Assembly (NCBI RefSeq): GCF_001029105.3
Contig: NZ_CP011807.3
Coordinates: 744,001 to 808,000, forward strand
DNA from: Pandoraea faecigallinarum
GTDB taxonomy: Bacteria > Pseudomonadota > Gammaproteobacteria > Burkholderiales > Burkholderiaceae
Direction of reading: 5' to 3'
DNA: 64,000 nucleotides
The notes under the pieces were generated by a model. The model ran no database searches. It was not told the origin of the DNA and saw only the letters and a program-made list of their open reading frames with translations. The translations under genes were made by a program, and so were the position numbers. Of this stretch, positions 54,102 to 63,560 are shown in pieces. Each line of letters starts with the position of its first letter. The stretch's first letter is position 1.

Positions 54102-54302
54102 ATGTTCAGATTGCTGATTGGCCTCGGATTGCCGTATCTCGGCGTTGTGGGATTGCTGCCGTGGGCGGCGTCCGTGGAGCGGTATGTGCTCGGCGTGCCG
54201 TTCATCTACGGCTGGATCTTCCTGTGGTTCGTGCTCACGTCGGCCTGCCTCTGGCTGTGCTGGACGCTCTTCGACCGGCACATCGTCGAAGACCCGGCGT
54301 GA
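54102..54302 (+). CDS. DUF3311 small membrane protein
   Basis: A 66-residue inner-membrane protein with two transmembrane helices: LLIGLGLPYLGVVGLLPWAASV and VPFIYGWIFLWFVLTSACLWLCWTLFD. DUF3311 proteins are encoded directly before SSS-family sodium/solute symporters, as here (54 bp gap), and are thought to be accessory to them. The ATG at 54102 follows GGAGACAGAAC; the frame from 54009 is longer but unsupported. First gene of the DUF3311-symporter-amidohydrolase-GTPase operon. Confidence 0.9.
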   Translation: MFRLLIGLGLPYLGVVGLLPWAASVERYVLGVPFIYGWIFLWFVLTSACLWLCWTLFDRHIVEDPA

Positions 54303-54356
54303 TCGCGCTGGCGATCGTTCCTTCACGAACCCCCACGAATTCCGGAGATTGCGTCG

Positions 54357-55775
54357 ATGGCAACCCTCATATTTGCCGGCTTCATCCTGTTGTCGGTCTA
54401 TCTCGCCTTGCGTGCGCGCGGTGGGCGCGGCCCGCAAAGCGTGCATGATTTCTTCGTCGCTTCGCGTCAGTTCGGCGCGTGGCTCGTGTTCTTTCTCGCG
54501 GCCGGCGAGATCTACAGCATCGGCACGATGGTCGGCTTTCCGGGCGGTATCTATGCCAAGGGGCCGACGTACGGCGTATGGTTCCTCGGTTACATCCTGC
54601 TGGCCTATCCCGTGGGCTACTTTCTCGGGCCGAGGATCTGGGATGCCGGCAAGCGCTACAACGCCATCACGCTGCCCGATCTGTTCAAGGGGCACTTCCG
54701 GAGCCGTTTTCTGGAACTGGTCGTCGCGGTGACGGCCATCGTCTTCCTGCTGCCGTGGGGGCAGTTGCAGTTCACCGGCCTGGTCGCGGCGCTCAAGGGG
54801 CTGGGATGGAATTTCCAGCCGCTGTGGCTCATCTGCTTCTCGGCCATGCTGGCCTTCGTCTACATCGCGATTGCCGGGGTGCGCGCATCGGCCTATATCG
54901 CCGTGCTCAAGGACGTGCTGATGGTCGCCGCCATTGTCGTGACCGGTGTGGCCGTGGCATGGGAGGCGGGCGTGACGCCGGTGTTTCAGGCCGCGAGCGA
55001 GCACGTGAGCAACGCCATGAGCACGCAGCAGCTGACCTTCGCGATGACGACCATCGTGTTCCAGTCGCTGGGCATGTACGTGATGCCGTTCGGCGTGCAG
55101 AACTTCTTCACGGCAAAGAGTGCCGCCACGATTCGCCGCACGCAGGTCGCCATGCCGCTGTACATGCTGATGTACCCGTTCCTCGTATTGGCGTCTTACT
55201 ACGCCATCAGCCGGAACATTGAACTGGCGTCGCCCAACGAAGCGTTCTTCGCCGCCGTGACGCAGTTGCTGCCGTCGTGGCTCGTCGGTCTGGTCGCGGC
55301 GGGCGCGGCGCTCTCGGGGCTGCTGGTGCTCGCCGGCATCTGTCTGGCGCTGGGGCCCATCGTCACGCGCAATATCCTCTCGGGCATGCCTGAGCATCGG
55401 CAGAAGGCCAGCTCCAAGGTGGTCATTGTGCTGTATCTGCTGGGTTCCATCGTGCTCACGCTGCTCACACCGAACCTGATGCTCACGCTCATCAACATGG
55501 CTTACTACGGGGTGACGCAGTTCCTGCCCGGTGTGATCGCCGTGGTATTGCGCATGCGCGTGCGTGCGACGGCAGTGGCTGCCGGTGTGCTGGCCGGTCA
55601 GGGCCTTGCGCTCGTGCTTTACTACAAGAACCCGGACCTCGGCGGCGTGAATCTCGGACTGATCTGCCTGGTCGTCAATGTGGCGGTGATGACGGTGCTC
55701 AATGTGCTGCTCGGCGGCCGTCGTGCGCACGCCATGGACCCCGGCGTGGGCGCGCTTTCTCCTTACAAGAAATAA
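54357..55775 (+). CDS. Sodium:solute symporter, SSS family
   Basis: A 472-residue inner-membrane symporter with about 13 helices. The SSS core is present: VHDFFVASRQFGAWLVFFLAAGEIYSIGTMVGFPGGIYAKGP, LGPRIWDAGKRYNAITLPDLFKGHF, VAFVYIAIAGVRAS-like helix 5 and SGLLVLAGICLALGPIVTRNI. It resembles the YidK/PanF/ActP-like group that pairs with DUF3311 proteins. Substrate is probably that of the amidohydrolase whose gene begins 3 bp downstream, perhaps an amide or N-acyl compound; this is an inference from the operon. Confidence 0.9.
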   Translation: MATLIFAGFILLSVYLALRARGGRGPQSVHDFFVASRQFGAWLVFFLAAGEIYSIGTMVGFPGGIYAKGPTYGVWFLGYILLAYPVGYFLGPRIWDAGKRYNAITLPDLFKGHFRSRFLELVVAVTAIVFLLPWGQLQFTGLVAALKGLGWNFQPLWLICFSAMLAFVYIAIAGVRASAYIAVLKDVLMVAAIVVTGVAVAWEAGVTPVFQAASEHVSNAMSTQQLTFAMTTIVFQSLGMYVMPFGVQNFFTAKSAATIRRTQVAMPLYMLMYPFLVLASYYAISRNIELASPNEAFFAAVTQLLPSWLVGLVAAGAALSGLLVLAGICLALGPIVTRNILSGMPEHRQKASSKVVIVLYLLGSIVLTLLTPNLMLTLINMAYYGVTQFLPGVIAVVLRMRVRATAVAAGVLAGQGLALVLYYKNPDLGGVNLGLICLVVNVAVMTVLNVLLGGRRAHAMDPGVGALSPYKK

Positions 55776-55777
55776 CG

Positions 55778-57469
55778 ATGACTGACGCAATGAACCGAAG
55801 GATGACGGACAACGGCGACACTTCTGCCAGCCGGGACGACATTCGCGTGTACGTCGCCCGCAAGATCGTGACGATGAACCCGGCGCAGCCGGTCGCCACG
55901 CACGTGGCCGTGTGCGACGGCCGGATTCTCGCCGTGGGCGGGCTCGACGACGTGCGTCGCTGGACCGACGCCGCCCCCATCGAGACGCTGCGCGACAAGG
56001 TGCTGATGCCCGGACTCGTCGAAGGACATTGCCATCTGATGGAAGGCGCGATGTGGGACGCCGTCTATGTCGGGTACTACGACCGGCGAGGCCCGGACGG
56101 ACACTTGTGGGAAGGCCTGAAGACCCCCGCCGACGTGCTGGCGAGGCTGCTCGAAGCCGAGCGGCGCATCGCCGACGATCACAAGCCCTTGCTCGCCTGG
56201 GGATACGATCCGATCTTTTTCGAGGGCACGCCGCTGGTGGCGCGCGACATCGATTCGGTATCCATGACGCGTCCCATTGCGATTCTGCATGCGAGCGTTC
56301 ATCTGATGAATGTGAACACGGCGATGCTCGAACTCGCGGGCATCGACGCAGACACGGACGTCGAGGGCATCGTCATGGGCGGCGACGGCGAGCCCACAGG
56401 CGAATTGCAGGAGTTCGCCGCGATGTTTCCGGTGTATCGCGTGATCGGCGAAGGGTTGTCGATTGCCGCGAGCGAAAGCCCGCGCGCGATCTGGAATTTC
56501 GGACGCGTCGCGCAGTTGGCGGGGGTGACGACGGCCACCGATCTCGTGAACGATCTGACTCCCTCGGGCAATGCCAATCTGCGTGAAGCGACGGCCGACC
56601 CGGCATATCCGATTCGCATCGTTCCCGCGTTCGCGCCGCAGCGATGCCCGGAAGGCGGGCCGCAACGCGTGCTCGACGCGCGCGAAGGCAACACGGACAA
56701 ACTGCACTACGGCCCGGTCAAATTCATCGTCGACGGGTCGATTCAGGGATTCACCGCGCGCCTGCGCTGGCCGGGATACCACAATGGCAAGCCCAACGGG
56801 CTATGGCTCATTGCGCCGTCGCAACTGGTCGAAACCTTCCTGCCGTTCCACGCGGCCGGGTTGCAACTGCACATCCACACGAACGGGGACGAGGCCACCG
56901 AGGTTGTGCTCGATGCCATCGAGACATTGCTGACGCAGCACCCGCGCACGGACCATCGTCACACGTTGCAGCACTGCCAGATGGCCGACGTCGCGCAACT
57001 CACGCGTGCGCAGCGACTCGGCATGTGCGTGAATTTCTTTGCGAACCACGTCTATTACTGGGGCGACGCACACTACGAACAGACGATGGGACCGGATCGC
57101 GCAAACCGCATGGACGCTGCCGAAATCGCCCGGCGGATCGATCTGCCGTTTGCGCTGCATTCGGACGCCCCCATCACGCAGCTCAACCCGCTGTTCACCG
57201 CCTGGTGTGCGGCGAAGCGCGAAACGTCCTCGGGCCGCGTGCTGGGCGAGTCGCTGCGCCTGCCGCTCGACGATGCGTTGCGCGCCATCACGCTTGGGGC
57301 GGCATTCTCGCTCGGGATGGATCATCTGATCGGCAGTATCGAAGTGGGCAAGTACGCCGACTTCGCCGTACTGGAGGCCGACCCGTATGAGGTCCCCCTC
57401 GACGACCTTCGCCAAATGCCCGTGTGGGGCACCGTAGTCGGTGGCGAGATCTTCCGCGCACCGGCATGA
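55778..57469 (+). CDS. Metal-dependent amidohydrolase (YtcJ-like, amidohydrolase 3)
   Basis: A 563-residue TIM-barrel hydrolase of the amidohydrolase 3 family. The metal motif is LMPGLVEGHCHLME (HxH), further ligands are likely in LHIHTNGDEATEVVL, HRHTLQHCQMAD and the Asp in ALHSDAPITQLNP, and the C-terminal strand GSIEVGKYADFAVLEADPYEVP closes the beta-sandwich. YtcJ-like enzymes cleave amide bonds of unknown compounds, in the cytosol here since no signal is present. It is 2 bp from the symporter stop and overlaps a metallochaperone-like GTPase gene by ATGA, so metal loading by that partner is plausible. Confidence 0.9.
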   Translation: MTDAMNRRMTDNGDTSASRDDIRVYVARKIVTMNPAQPVATHVAVCDGRILAVGGLDDVRRWTDAAPIETLRDKVLMPGLVEGHCHLMEGAMWDAVYVGYYDRRGPDGHLWEGLKTPADVLARLLEAERRIADDHKPLLAWGYDPIFFEGTPLVARDIDSVSMTRPIAILHASVHLMNVNTAMLELAGIDADTDVEGIVMGGDGEPTGELQEFAAMFPVYRVIGEGLSIAASESPRAIWNFGRVAQLAGVTTATDLVNDLTPSGNANLREATADPAYPIRIVPAFAPQRCPEGGPQRVLDAREGNTDKLHYGPVKFIVDGSIQGFTARLRWPGYHNGKPNGLWLIAPSQLVETFLPFHAAGLQLHIHTNGDEATEVVLDAIETLLTQHPRTDHRHTLQHCQMADVAQLTRAQRLGMCVNFFANHVYYWGDAHYEQTMGPDRANRMDAAEIARRIDLPFALHSDAPITQLNPLFTAWCAAKRETSSGRVLGESLRLPLDDALRAITLGAAFSLGMDHLIGSIEVGKYADFAVLEADPYEVPLDDLRQMPVWGTVVGGEIFRAPA

Positions 57470-58464
57470 TGACGGCGCCCGCCCCCGATGCCGCGCCCGG
57501 TGCGCCCGCCGCACGGCCGCCAGTGCCGATGATCGTACTCGGCGGCTATCTCGGCGCCGGCAAGACGACTATCGTCAATGCGCTGCTTCGCAATGCCGAT
57601 GGTCTGCGCGTGACGGTGCTCGTCAACGATTTCGGCGCGATCAACGTCGATGCCGCGCTCATCCGCGAGCGTGGCGACGACGTCATCGGGCTGGAGAACG
57701 GCTGCGTGTGCTGCACCATCGGCGGGCGTCTGGTCGAAACGTTGATTGCCATCGGCGAACGCGCGCAGCGGCCGGATTTGCTGGTGATCGAGGCGAGCGG
57801 AGTCTCCGATCCGATGCGCATCGCGCAGGTCGGATTGCTCGACAAGGCATTCCGGCTGCATGGCATTGTGGTGGCGGTGGATGCGAGCGGCATCGATGCC
57901 ACGCTGGCAGACCGGTACGTTGGCGACATCGCACGCAAGCAGATCCTGGCCGCCAGCACGCTCGTCATGACGAAGACCGATCTCGTCACGCCGCAGTCGT
58001 TGCAGGAGACGATGACGCGGCTTGGCGAACTCGGTGCGACGCAAATCGCCGTTACGTCAAGGAACGGCGAGGTGCCGCCGGCAATTTTCTTTCCGGAACA
58101 TGCCCTTGCGCTGACGGGGCTGCTGAGTCCCCGGCCGATGGGTGTAGCCAGCCGCGCCTTGCCCGCGGGACTTCGGAGCTTCGTCTGGGAGGCCGACGCC
58201 GTGCTGGAACGGCGCCGTCTGAAAGCGGCGCTGACCATGTATCCCGGCAAGTTGCTGCGCGCGAAGGGGGTCGTGAATCTTGCGCCGGCGGGCATGACGG
58301 AGATGCACGTCGTCGGCGCACGAGTGGCGCTGACGAAGCACCCGCAAATGGCATTGCGTGCCTCGTCGATCGTCTTCATCGGCGTGCTCTCGGACAACGA
58401 GATTGCCCGTGTGTACGACGCCTTGCGCTCGGCTTGCATCGAGTTTTCGCCCGGCCCGGCCTAG
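57466..58464 (+). CDS. CobW/COG0523 family metallochaperone GTPase
   Basis: A 332-residue G3E-family GTPase. It has Walker A GGYLGAGKTT (near residue 27), the metal-binding ENGCVCCTIGGRL (CxCC), the Walker B-like VIEASGVSDP, and TKTD for guanine recognition. The C-terminal CobW_C domain runs SFVWEADAVLERRRLKAAL to the end. Such proteins load Zn2+ or Co2+ into client enzymes using GTP. The ATG at 57466 overlaps the amidohydrolase stop (ATGATGA); the tight coupling makes that metalloenzyme the natural client. No Zur-like site is visible in the operon. Confidence 0.9.
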   Translation: MMTAPAPDAAPGAPAARPPVPMIVLGGYLGAGKTTIVNALLRNADGLRVTVLVNDFGAINVDAALIRERGDDVIGLENGCVCCTIGGRLVETLIAIGERAQRPDLLVIEASGVSDPMRIAQVGLLDKAFRLHGIVVAVDASGIDATLADRYVGDIARKQILAASTLVMTKTDLVTPQSLQETMTRLGELGATQIAVTSRNGEVPPAIFFPEHALALTGLLSPRPMGVASRALPAGLRSFVWEADAVLERRRLKAALTMYPGKLLRAKGVVNLAPAGMTEMHVVGARVALTKHPQMALRASSIVFIGVLSDNEIARVYDALRSACIEFSPGPA

Positions 58465-58621
58465 ATACCCGGTGCACTCGGCGTCCATCGCACCGTAGTC
58501 CCGCGCGCGCCGCGCGAGGTTGGGCGAAAGACGTCTGCGAAGCTGGCGAAAAATGAAAGGTTGCGCCCCGACGCGAGGCGCAGACTGGGCGCATCCGTGT
58601 CTTACGACGAGCCCACCGTCC

Positions 58622-59926
58622 ATGGAAAATTCAATTCAGTCTCCCGCCAGGAACTTCCCTGTGACGGGGTATCCGGGCATGCGCCTGAGCGACGAGCGGG
58701 TCGCCGTGCTGGCGCAGTACAACGAACGCCTCGAGAACGGCCCCCCCCTCACCGACGCTCAGTTCGCCGATTTCATGCGGCGTTTCCGGTATCTCGGACC
58801 GTTGGACGCCATCGTGCGAACGCTCACCGGCGAGGCCAAAAAACGCATATTGTCTTGTGCGGCCCTTTGCCACGTCGCGGCATCGGGTCTCGGGCGCGAT
58901 TATCTGAACCGCCACCGCGTCCTGCATCTTGCCGACCGCGACTCTGCCGAGTTTCTGAGCGCCGTGCCGCCCGACATCCTGAGGAACATGCTGGCCAATG
59001 CGAGCATCGGCGATCGATGCATGATCGTTCTGACATTGCCGGAAGTCGGATTGAGGGTGTCGCCGGGCGCCGCGTTTTTCGGAAGCGGCGAGCACGCCCT
59101 GTCGGTCGGCAGCGCGAAGATGCTGCTGATCGAGGAGCAGGCGGATGGCACGTCCTTGCTGGAGAAATTCGCCGGCGCGATGCAGCATGTCGGCGCACCG
59201 ATATCCGATATGGCGGTATGGAACGCGTGGTACGCGTTGATCCGCAAGTGCATCGACGACAAGGCGGTCGGCAGTCTGCATGGGAGCGAACAGATTCACT
59301 CGGCCTTGGGAAAGGCGCTGAAAGGTCTGATTCGGCGGGTATCCGGCGATGTCTATCGCGACCCCGAGCCGTTTTGCGTGCACGAGGCGCTGAAGTTCTG
59401 TGTCGAAGCCTACAGCGCCGCGGGCGACTGGAAGGGGTGCGGGAAGGCCTATCTCGATCTTGCCAACCATTACCGGGCGCACGGTGAGCGCGACCTGGAA
59501 AGCAACTGTTATCGCCTGGCGAGGGTGCAATTCGTACGCGGTGTGGAGGCGCTGTGGGGGCAGTCGCGAACGGAGGCGATGAAATGCTATGAACTTGGGC
59601 GGGAGGCATGCCGGCGGGACGATAACGCCGCGGCCGAGCGGGTGCTAAAGCGGCTCATGGATACCCTGAAGGAGGAAGACGCGGCGTCCGTCAGAGCCAC
59701 GTTGCAAGGGCGCGTCGATCAGGTTGAGATGGAACTGAGCGCGATTCGTCAGGAACTCGATCTGGCGAACAGGCACGACGCGCGGGCGCTGTGGGACGCG
59801 AGGTCGAAACGCGGTGAAATGAACACCGTGGCGCATAACCTTCCGCCTCATGAACCACCCTACGAGTCACCCTACGAGCCACCTCACGAACCGCCCCGCG
59901 AACCACCTTCGGATAGCGCTCGCTGA
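58622..59926 (+). CDS. Uncharacterised protein with helical repeats and Pro-rich tail
   Basis: A 434-residue protein of no family I recognise. Residues 1-100 include RRFRYLGPLDAIVRTLTGEAKKRILSCAAL; the centre has a loop-rich segment (LTLPEVGLRVSPGAAFFGSGEHALSVG); residues about 255-365 form TPR-like helices (AAGDWKGCGKAYLDLANHYRAHG, GREACRRDDNAAAERVLKRLMD). A coiled-coil follows, and the tail has repeats of the type H/Y-E-P-P (HEPPYESPYEPPHEPPREPP). No signal peptide or membrane segment. The ATG at 58622 lacks a good ribosome site; starts at 58553 or 58520 are possible. Its form recalls secreted effectors, without proof. Confidence 0.6.
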   Translation: MENSIQSPARNFPVTGYPGMRLSDERVAVLAQYNERLENGPPLTDAQFADFMRRFRYLGPLDAIVRTLTGEAKKRILSCAALCHVAASGLGRDYLNRHRVLHLADRDSAEFLSAVPPDILRNMLANASIGDRCMIVLTLPEVGLRVSPGAAFFGSGEHALSVGSAKMLLIEEQADGTSLLEKFAGAMQHVGAPISDMAVWNAWYALIRKCIDDKAVGSLHGSEQIHSALGKALKGLIRRVSGDVYRDPEPFCVHEALKFCVEAYSAAGDWKGCGKAYLDLANHYRAHGERDLESNCYRLARVQFVRGVEALWGQSRTEAMKCYELGREACRRDDNAAAERVLKRLMDTLKEEDAASVRATLQGRVDQVEMELSAIRQELDLANRHDARALWDARSKRGEMNTVAHNLPPHEPPYESPYEPPHEPPREPPSDSAR

Positions 59927-60021
59927 CGACTTGCCCCGCACTGCGCCGAGATTGCCGATCGCGCCCTGTTCACGACCGCCGGTGCCGCAACGCCGGGACC
60001 GGGTACGACATGTCGTGTATC

Positions 60022-60059
60022 GCCCGGCCGGATGACGCAGGCCCGCCATCCGACCGGGC
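60022..60059. terminator. Hairpin between convergent genes
   Basis: GCCCGGCCGGATG (60022-60034) pairs with CATCCGACCGGGC (60047-60059) with a single mismatch and a 12-base loop, between the uncharacterised gene and the convergent permease gene. It would serve both strands. Confidence 0.65.
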
Positions 60060-60086
60060 ATCATCAACCGATCTCAGAGGTGGAAT

Positions 60087-61490
60087 TCAGAGGTCGAATT
60101 CCGGATCCTGCGCGCGCAGCTTGCGCCAGATCGACCGTACGGTGAAGGCGAGCAGCAGCACCGTAAGGCTCACGACCCCGAGCGCCAGCGGCGTGCGCTG
60201 ATCGGGGAGGAAGGCCATGGCCCCGACGATGGACAGCATGCCCGCAATGGCGACCCAGGTCAGATATGGGAATCCCCACATGCGCACTTTCAGCTTGCCC
60301 GGCGCTTCGCGTTCGAGTCGCTTGCGCAGTTTCAGTTGCGAGAAGGCGATGAGTACGTAGACGAAGATCGCGACGGTGCCGTACGAATTCACGAGAAAGG
60401 CGAAGACTGTATCCGGAGAGACATACGACATGACCACTGCCGCATAGCCGAACAGCGTGCCGGCGAGAATCGCCCGCACCGGCACGCCACGCGCGTTGAG
60501 CCTGGCCAGCGAGCGCGGTGCGTCGCCTCGGCGCGTGAGCGCGAACAGCATGCGCGAGGACGCGTACAGTCCGGAATTCAGCGCCGAGAGCACCGCCGTC
60601 AACACGACGGCGTTCATGATGTGCGCCGCGGCCGGAATTCGCATGGCTTCGAGGGCGCTGACATACGGCGTAGCCATGCCCGCCGAATTCCAGGGCACGA
60701 GCATCACCACCAGCAGGATCGAGCCGACGTAGAAGAACAGCACGCGGCCGATCACCGAGTTCGTCGCGCGGGCGACGGCCTGCTGCGGTTCGGCAGCTTC
60801 GGCGGCGGCAATCGTCACGATCTCCGCACCGAAGTAGAAGCCGGTCGCCGCCACGGCGCCCGCCATGACGGGGCCGATGCCGTTCGGCATGAAGCCGCCG
60901 TGCGAGAGCAGATGGCCCGTGCTTGCCACGGCGCCCGGCCACATCCCGAAGACGAACAACGCGCCAAGGAACAGGAAGACCACGATGGCGGCGACCTTGA
61001 TCGAAGCAAACCAGAATTCGAATTCGCCGTAAGACGCCACGGAGACGAGATTCGTGAGCGTGAGCACCACGAGCAGCGCGAGGCTGATGGCCCAGGCGGG
61101 GATGTCCGGCAACCAGAACTGGATCAGATTGGCGCCGGCCACCGCTTCGACCGCGACCACGATCACCCAGAAGTACCAATACATCCAGCCGGTCAGAAAG
61201 CCCGCCAGCTCACCGCCGACGGGCTTGTCGTTCCACGCGAGCCGCGCGTACTCGTAGAACGAGCCGACAGCGGGCAGCGCGCAGGCCATCTCGCCGAGCA
61301 TGCGCATGACCAGCACGACGAGTGCACCGGTAATCAGAAACGACAACACGGCCGCCGGGCCGGCGGCGTGGACCACGACGCCGCTGCCGACGAACAGGCC
61401 CGCGCCGATCACGCCGCCCAGCGCGATCATGCTCATGTGACGTTGTTTGAGGCTCGATTGCAGATGCGCTGCGTTGTCACGATTGGCCAT
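60087..61490 (-). CDS. Amino acid permease, APC superfamily (GabP/AAT type)
   Basis: A 467-residue inner-membrane permease with 12 helices. Marks of the amino acid transporter (AAT) group are SLKQRHMSMIALGGVIGAGLFVGSG in helix 1, the EMACALPAVGSFYEYA segment and FYFGAEIVTIAAAEAAEPQQAVARA in helix 6. It resembles GabP, so 4-aminobutyrate or another omega-amino acid is a fair guess; taurine, also an omega-amino compound, lies in the same region. The ATG at 61490 is preceded by GGAGGTTGCC; the frame from 61583 is longer but unsupported. It follows tauC on the same strand by 205 bp. Confidence 0.88.
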   Translation of the reverse strand: MANRDNAAHLQSSLKQRHMSMIALGGVIGAGLFVGSGVVVHAAGPAAVLSFLITGALVVLVMRMLGEMACALPAVGSFYEYARLAWNDKPVGGELAGFLTGWMYWYFWVIVVAVEAVAGANLIQFWLPDIPAWAISLALLVVLTLTNLVSVASYGEFEFWFASIKVAAIVVFLFLGALFVFGMWPGAVASTGHLLSHGGFMPNGIGPVMAGAVAATGFYFGAEIVTIAAAEAAEPQQAVARATNSVIGRVLFFYVGSILLVVMLVPWNSAGMATPYVSALEAMRIPAAAHIMNAVVLTAVLSALNSGLYASSRMLFALTRRGDAPRSLARLNARGVPVRAILAGTLFGYAAVVMSYVSPDTVFAFLVNSYGTVAIFVYVLIAFSQLKLRKRLEREAPGKLKVRMWGFPYLTWVAIAGMLSIVGAMAFLPDQRTPLALGVVSLTVLLLAFTVRSIWRKLRAQDPEFDL

Positions 61491-61695
61491 GGCAACCTCC
61501 TGTGACCGGCGACTGGCTGGGGGGGATGACGACGAGGACTGCAACGAGGGGGGTACTGCCGATGAATGTCTCAACTGCCACACAACCTCCTGAAGACTTG
61601 GTTCGACGGCAGGTGCGGCGGCGTGGGAATGGGGGGCGCCGCCCTGCGTTCTCTTTTGATGACCGGCTACGACCAGCGGAACCGCTTGTTTCCGA

Positions 61696-62640
61696 TCAGA
61701 TCCTGCCCTTCCATGGCACCAGCACGCGTTCGAGATAGCGCATGATGAGATCGAAGCCGAAGGCGAAAAAGCCGATCACGATGATCCCCATGATCACGAT
61801 GTCCGACGCGAGGAACTCCGCCGCGTTGAGCACCATGAACCCGAGGCCGCTCGATGCCGCCACCATTTCGGCGGCCACCAGCGTGGTCCAGCCCACACCG
61901 ATACCGATGCGCATGCCGGTAAAAATTTCCGGCAGCGCCGATTTGACGATCACGTGCATCACGATCTGACGCGGTGAGGCGCCCATCGAGTACGCCGCGT
62001 GAATCTGCTCCATCGACACCGAACGCACACCCGCGCGTGCCGCGATGGCCAGCGGGGCGAAGATCGCCAGATAGATCAGGAAGACTTTCGAGAACTCGCC
62101 GATGCCGAACCAGATGATGACCAGCGGCAGATACGCCAGCGGCGGCAGCGGACGGTAGAACTCGATGGGCGGGTCGAAGATGCCGCGTCCGATGCGCGAC
62201 ACGCCCATCAGAATGCCCACGGGAATCGCCGTCACACACGCCAGTGCGAACGCACCGAACACGCGATAGAGGCTGGCGAGCGTGTGCTGCCACAGGGTAG
62301 AGCCGGCGAAGCCTTCCGTAGACACCTGGATGAATTTCTCGACGATGGCGCGCGGGCCGGGCAGGAACAGCGGCTTGATCATTCCCGACGACGTGATGGC
62401 CACCCACAGCAGCAGCAGGGCGACGACGGTGACGACACTGATCGCGAGGCTCGGACCCTGGCCGGGCGCGCCGAACGATTCGCCCGCCTTGACCGGGCGC
62501 GGGGCGAACATGCGCGCGACGAAGCCGCGATGGCGAGGGGCGCGCGGCGCGTCGCCGGGGCGTTGCCTACCGCCGGCAGGCGTGGAGGCTGCCGACGTTG
62601 CGGACGGCGCGTGAGGGTTGGTGGCAGGTTTGGTCATCAT
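61696..62640 (-). CDS. tauC: Taurine/sulfonate ABC transporter permease
   Basis: A 314-residue inner-membrane permease of the TauC/SsuC/NrtB type with about six helices. An N-terminal cytosolic tail of about 65 residues is unusually long and Pro/Arg-rich. The BPD_transp_1 core shows FRPL-like EFYRPLPPLAYLPLVIIWFGIGEFSKVFLIYLAIFAPL, the EAA loop AYSMGASPRQIVMHVIVKSALPEIFTGMRIGIGVGWTTLVAAEMV. The start is the ATG at 62640 (or 62637) behind CGGAGACAAG. It is 22 bp after tauB, in the order tauA-tauB-tauC. Taurine as substrate is inferred from the linked xsc genes. Confidence 0.85.
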   Translation of the reverse strand: MMTKPATNPHAPSATSAASTPAGGRQRPGDAPRAPRHRGFVARMFAPRPVKAGESFGAPGQGPSLAISVVTVVALLLLWVAITSSGMIKPLFLPGPRAIVEKFIQVSTEGFAGSTLWQHTLASLYRVFGAFALACVTAIPVGILMGVSRIGRGIFDPPIEFYRPLPPLAYLPLVIIWFGIGEFSKVFLIYLAIFAPLAIAARAGVRSVSMEQIHAAYSMGASPRQIVMHVIVKSALPEIFTGMRIGIGVGWTTLVAAEMVAASSGLGFMVLNAAEFLASDIVIMGIIVIGFFAFGFDLIMRYLERVLVPWKGRI

Positions 62641-62662
62641 GATGGCTTGTCTCCGGCGCGCG

Positions 62663-63481
62663 TCAGGCCGCAACCGTGCCGGCAGACGAGCTCTGCCCGG
62701 CACGCTCGTCGCCGTAGATGATGCTGAGCACGGTTTCGCGCATGGCGATGAAATCGGGACTCGACTTGATGGCTCGCGCATCGCGGCATTCGAGATAGCG
62801 CTTGTTGAAGTCGAGTTCGTAGGTGTGCGTGATGCGCCCCGGCCGGGGCGACATGACAATCAGACGGCTCGCGAGGAACAGCGCCTCTTCCACGCTGTGC
62901 GTGATGAAGAAGATCATCTTTTGCGTTTCGCGCCACACGTCGAGCAACAGTTCCTGAATGGTTTCGCGCGTGAGGGCGTCGAGTGCGGCCATCGGCTCGT
63001 CCATTAGCAGCATCGACGGATTACAGGTCAGTGCGCGTGCGATCCCCACGCGCTGCTGCATGCCGCCCGAGAGCTGATAAATCATGTGATTGTGGAAGTC
63101 CTGCAAGCCGACGAGCGCGAGATTGCGCGCGGCGCGGGCGCGGCGCTCTGTTTTGGGAACGCCTTGCAGTTTCAGACCGAACTCGGTGTTCTCCATCACG
63201 CTCAACCATGGCAGCAGGGCGTGCTTCTGGAACACCACGCCGCGATCCGCGCCGGGGCCTTCGATGGGCGAGTCGCCTAACAGCAGTTCGCCAGACGTCG
63301 GCGCGATGAAACCGGCCATCAGACTCAGCAGCGTGGTCTTGCCGCAACCCGAGGCGCCTAGCGCCACGACGAAGTCGCCGGGTGCGATGGTCAGATCGAC
63401 GTGGGCGAGCGCCTGCACCTGCTCGCCGGGACGCCGGCCGGGATACACGACGCTGACGTCGTTGACGATGAGTTGTTCCAT
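62663..63481 (-). CDS. tauB: Taurine/sulfonate ABC transporter ATPase
   Basis: A 272-residue ABC ATPase. Walker A is [11 protein letters not shown] (near residue 42), the Q-loop lies in [26 protein letters not shown], the signature is [32 protein letters not shown] with Walker B, and the switch histidine is in [25 protein letters not shown]. These are the features of the TauB/SsuB/NrtD subfamily. It energises uptake with TauC and TauA. It is 79 bp after tauA and 22 bp before tauC, in one operon. Confidence 0.9.
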   Translation of the reverse strand: MEQLIVNDVSVVYPGRRPGEQVQALAHVDLTIAPGDFVVALGASGCGKTTLLSLMAGFIAPTSGELLLGDSPIEGPGADRGVVFQKHALLPWLSVMENTEFGLKLQGVPKTERRARAARNLALVGLQDFHNHMIYQLSGGMQQRVGIARALTCNPSMLLMDEPMAALDALTRETIQELLLDVWRETQKMIFFITHSVEEALFLASRLIVMSPRPGRITHTYELDFNKRYLECRDARAIKSSPDFIAMRETVLSIIYGDERAGQSSSAGTVAA

Positions 63482-63560
63482 GAAGCCCTTCTCCAGACGA
63501 TGCAGCGATCGAGGAGGGGTACCGCGCCGCAGACGTCCGGCGCGACGGCCCCGGTACGGC

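Noticed and set aside
53832..55790. Extension of the minus-strand flavoprotein frame to 1129 residues
   Set aside because: The added part is antisense to the symporter gene, His/Arg/Gln-rich and without domains. A GTG at 53831 with AGGAG gives the proper family length.
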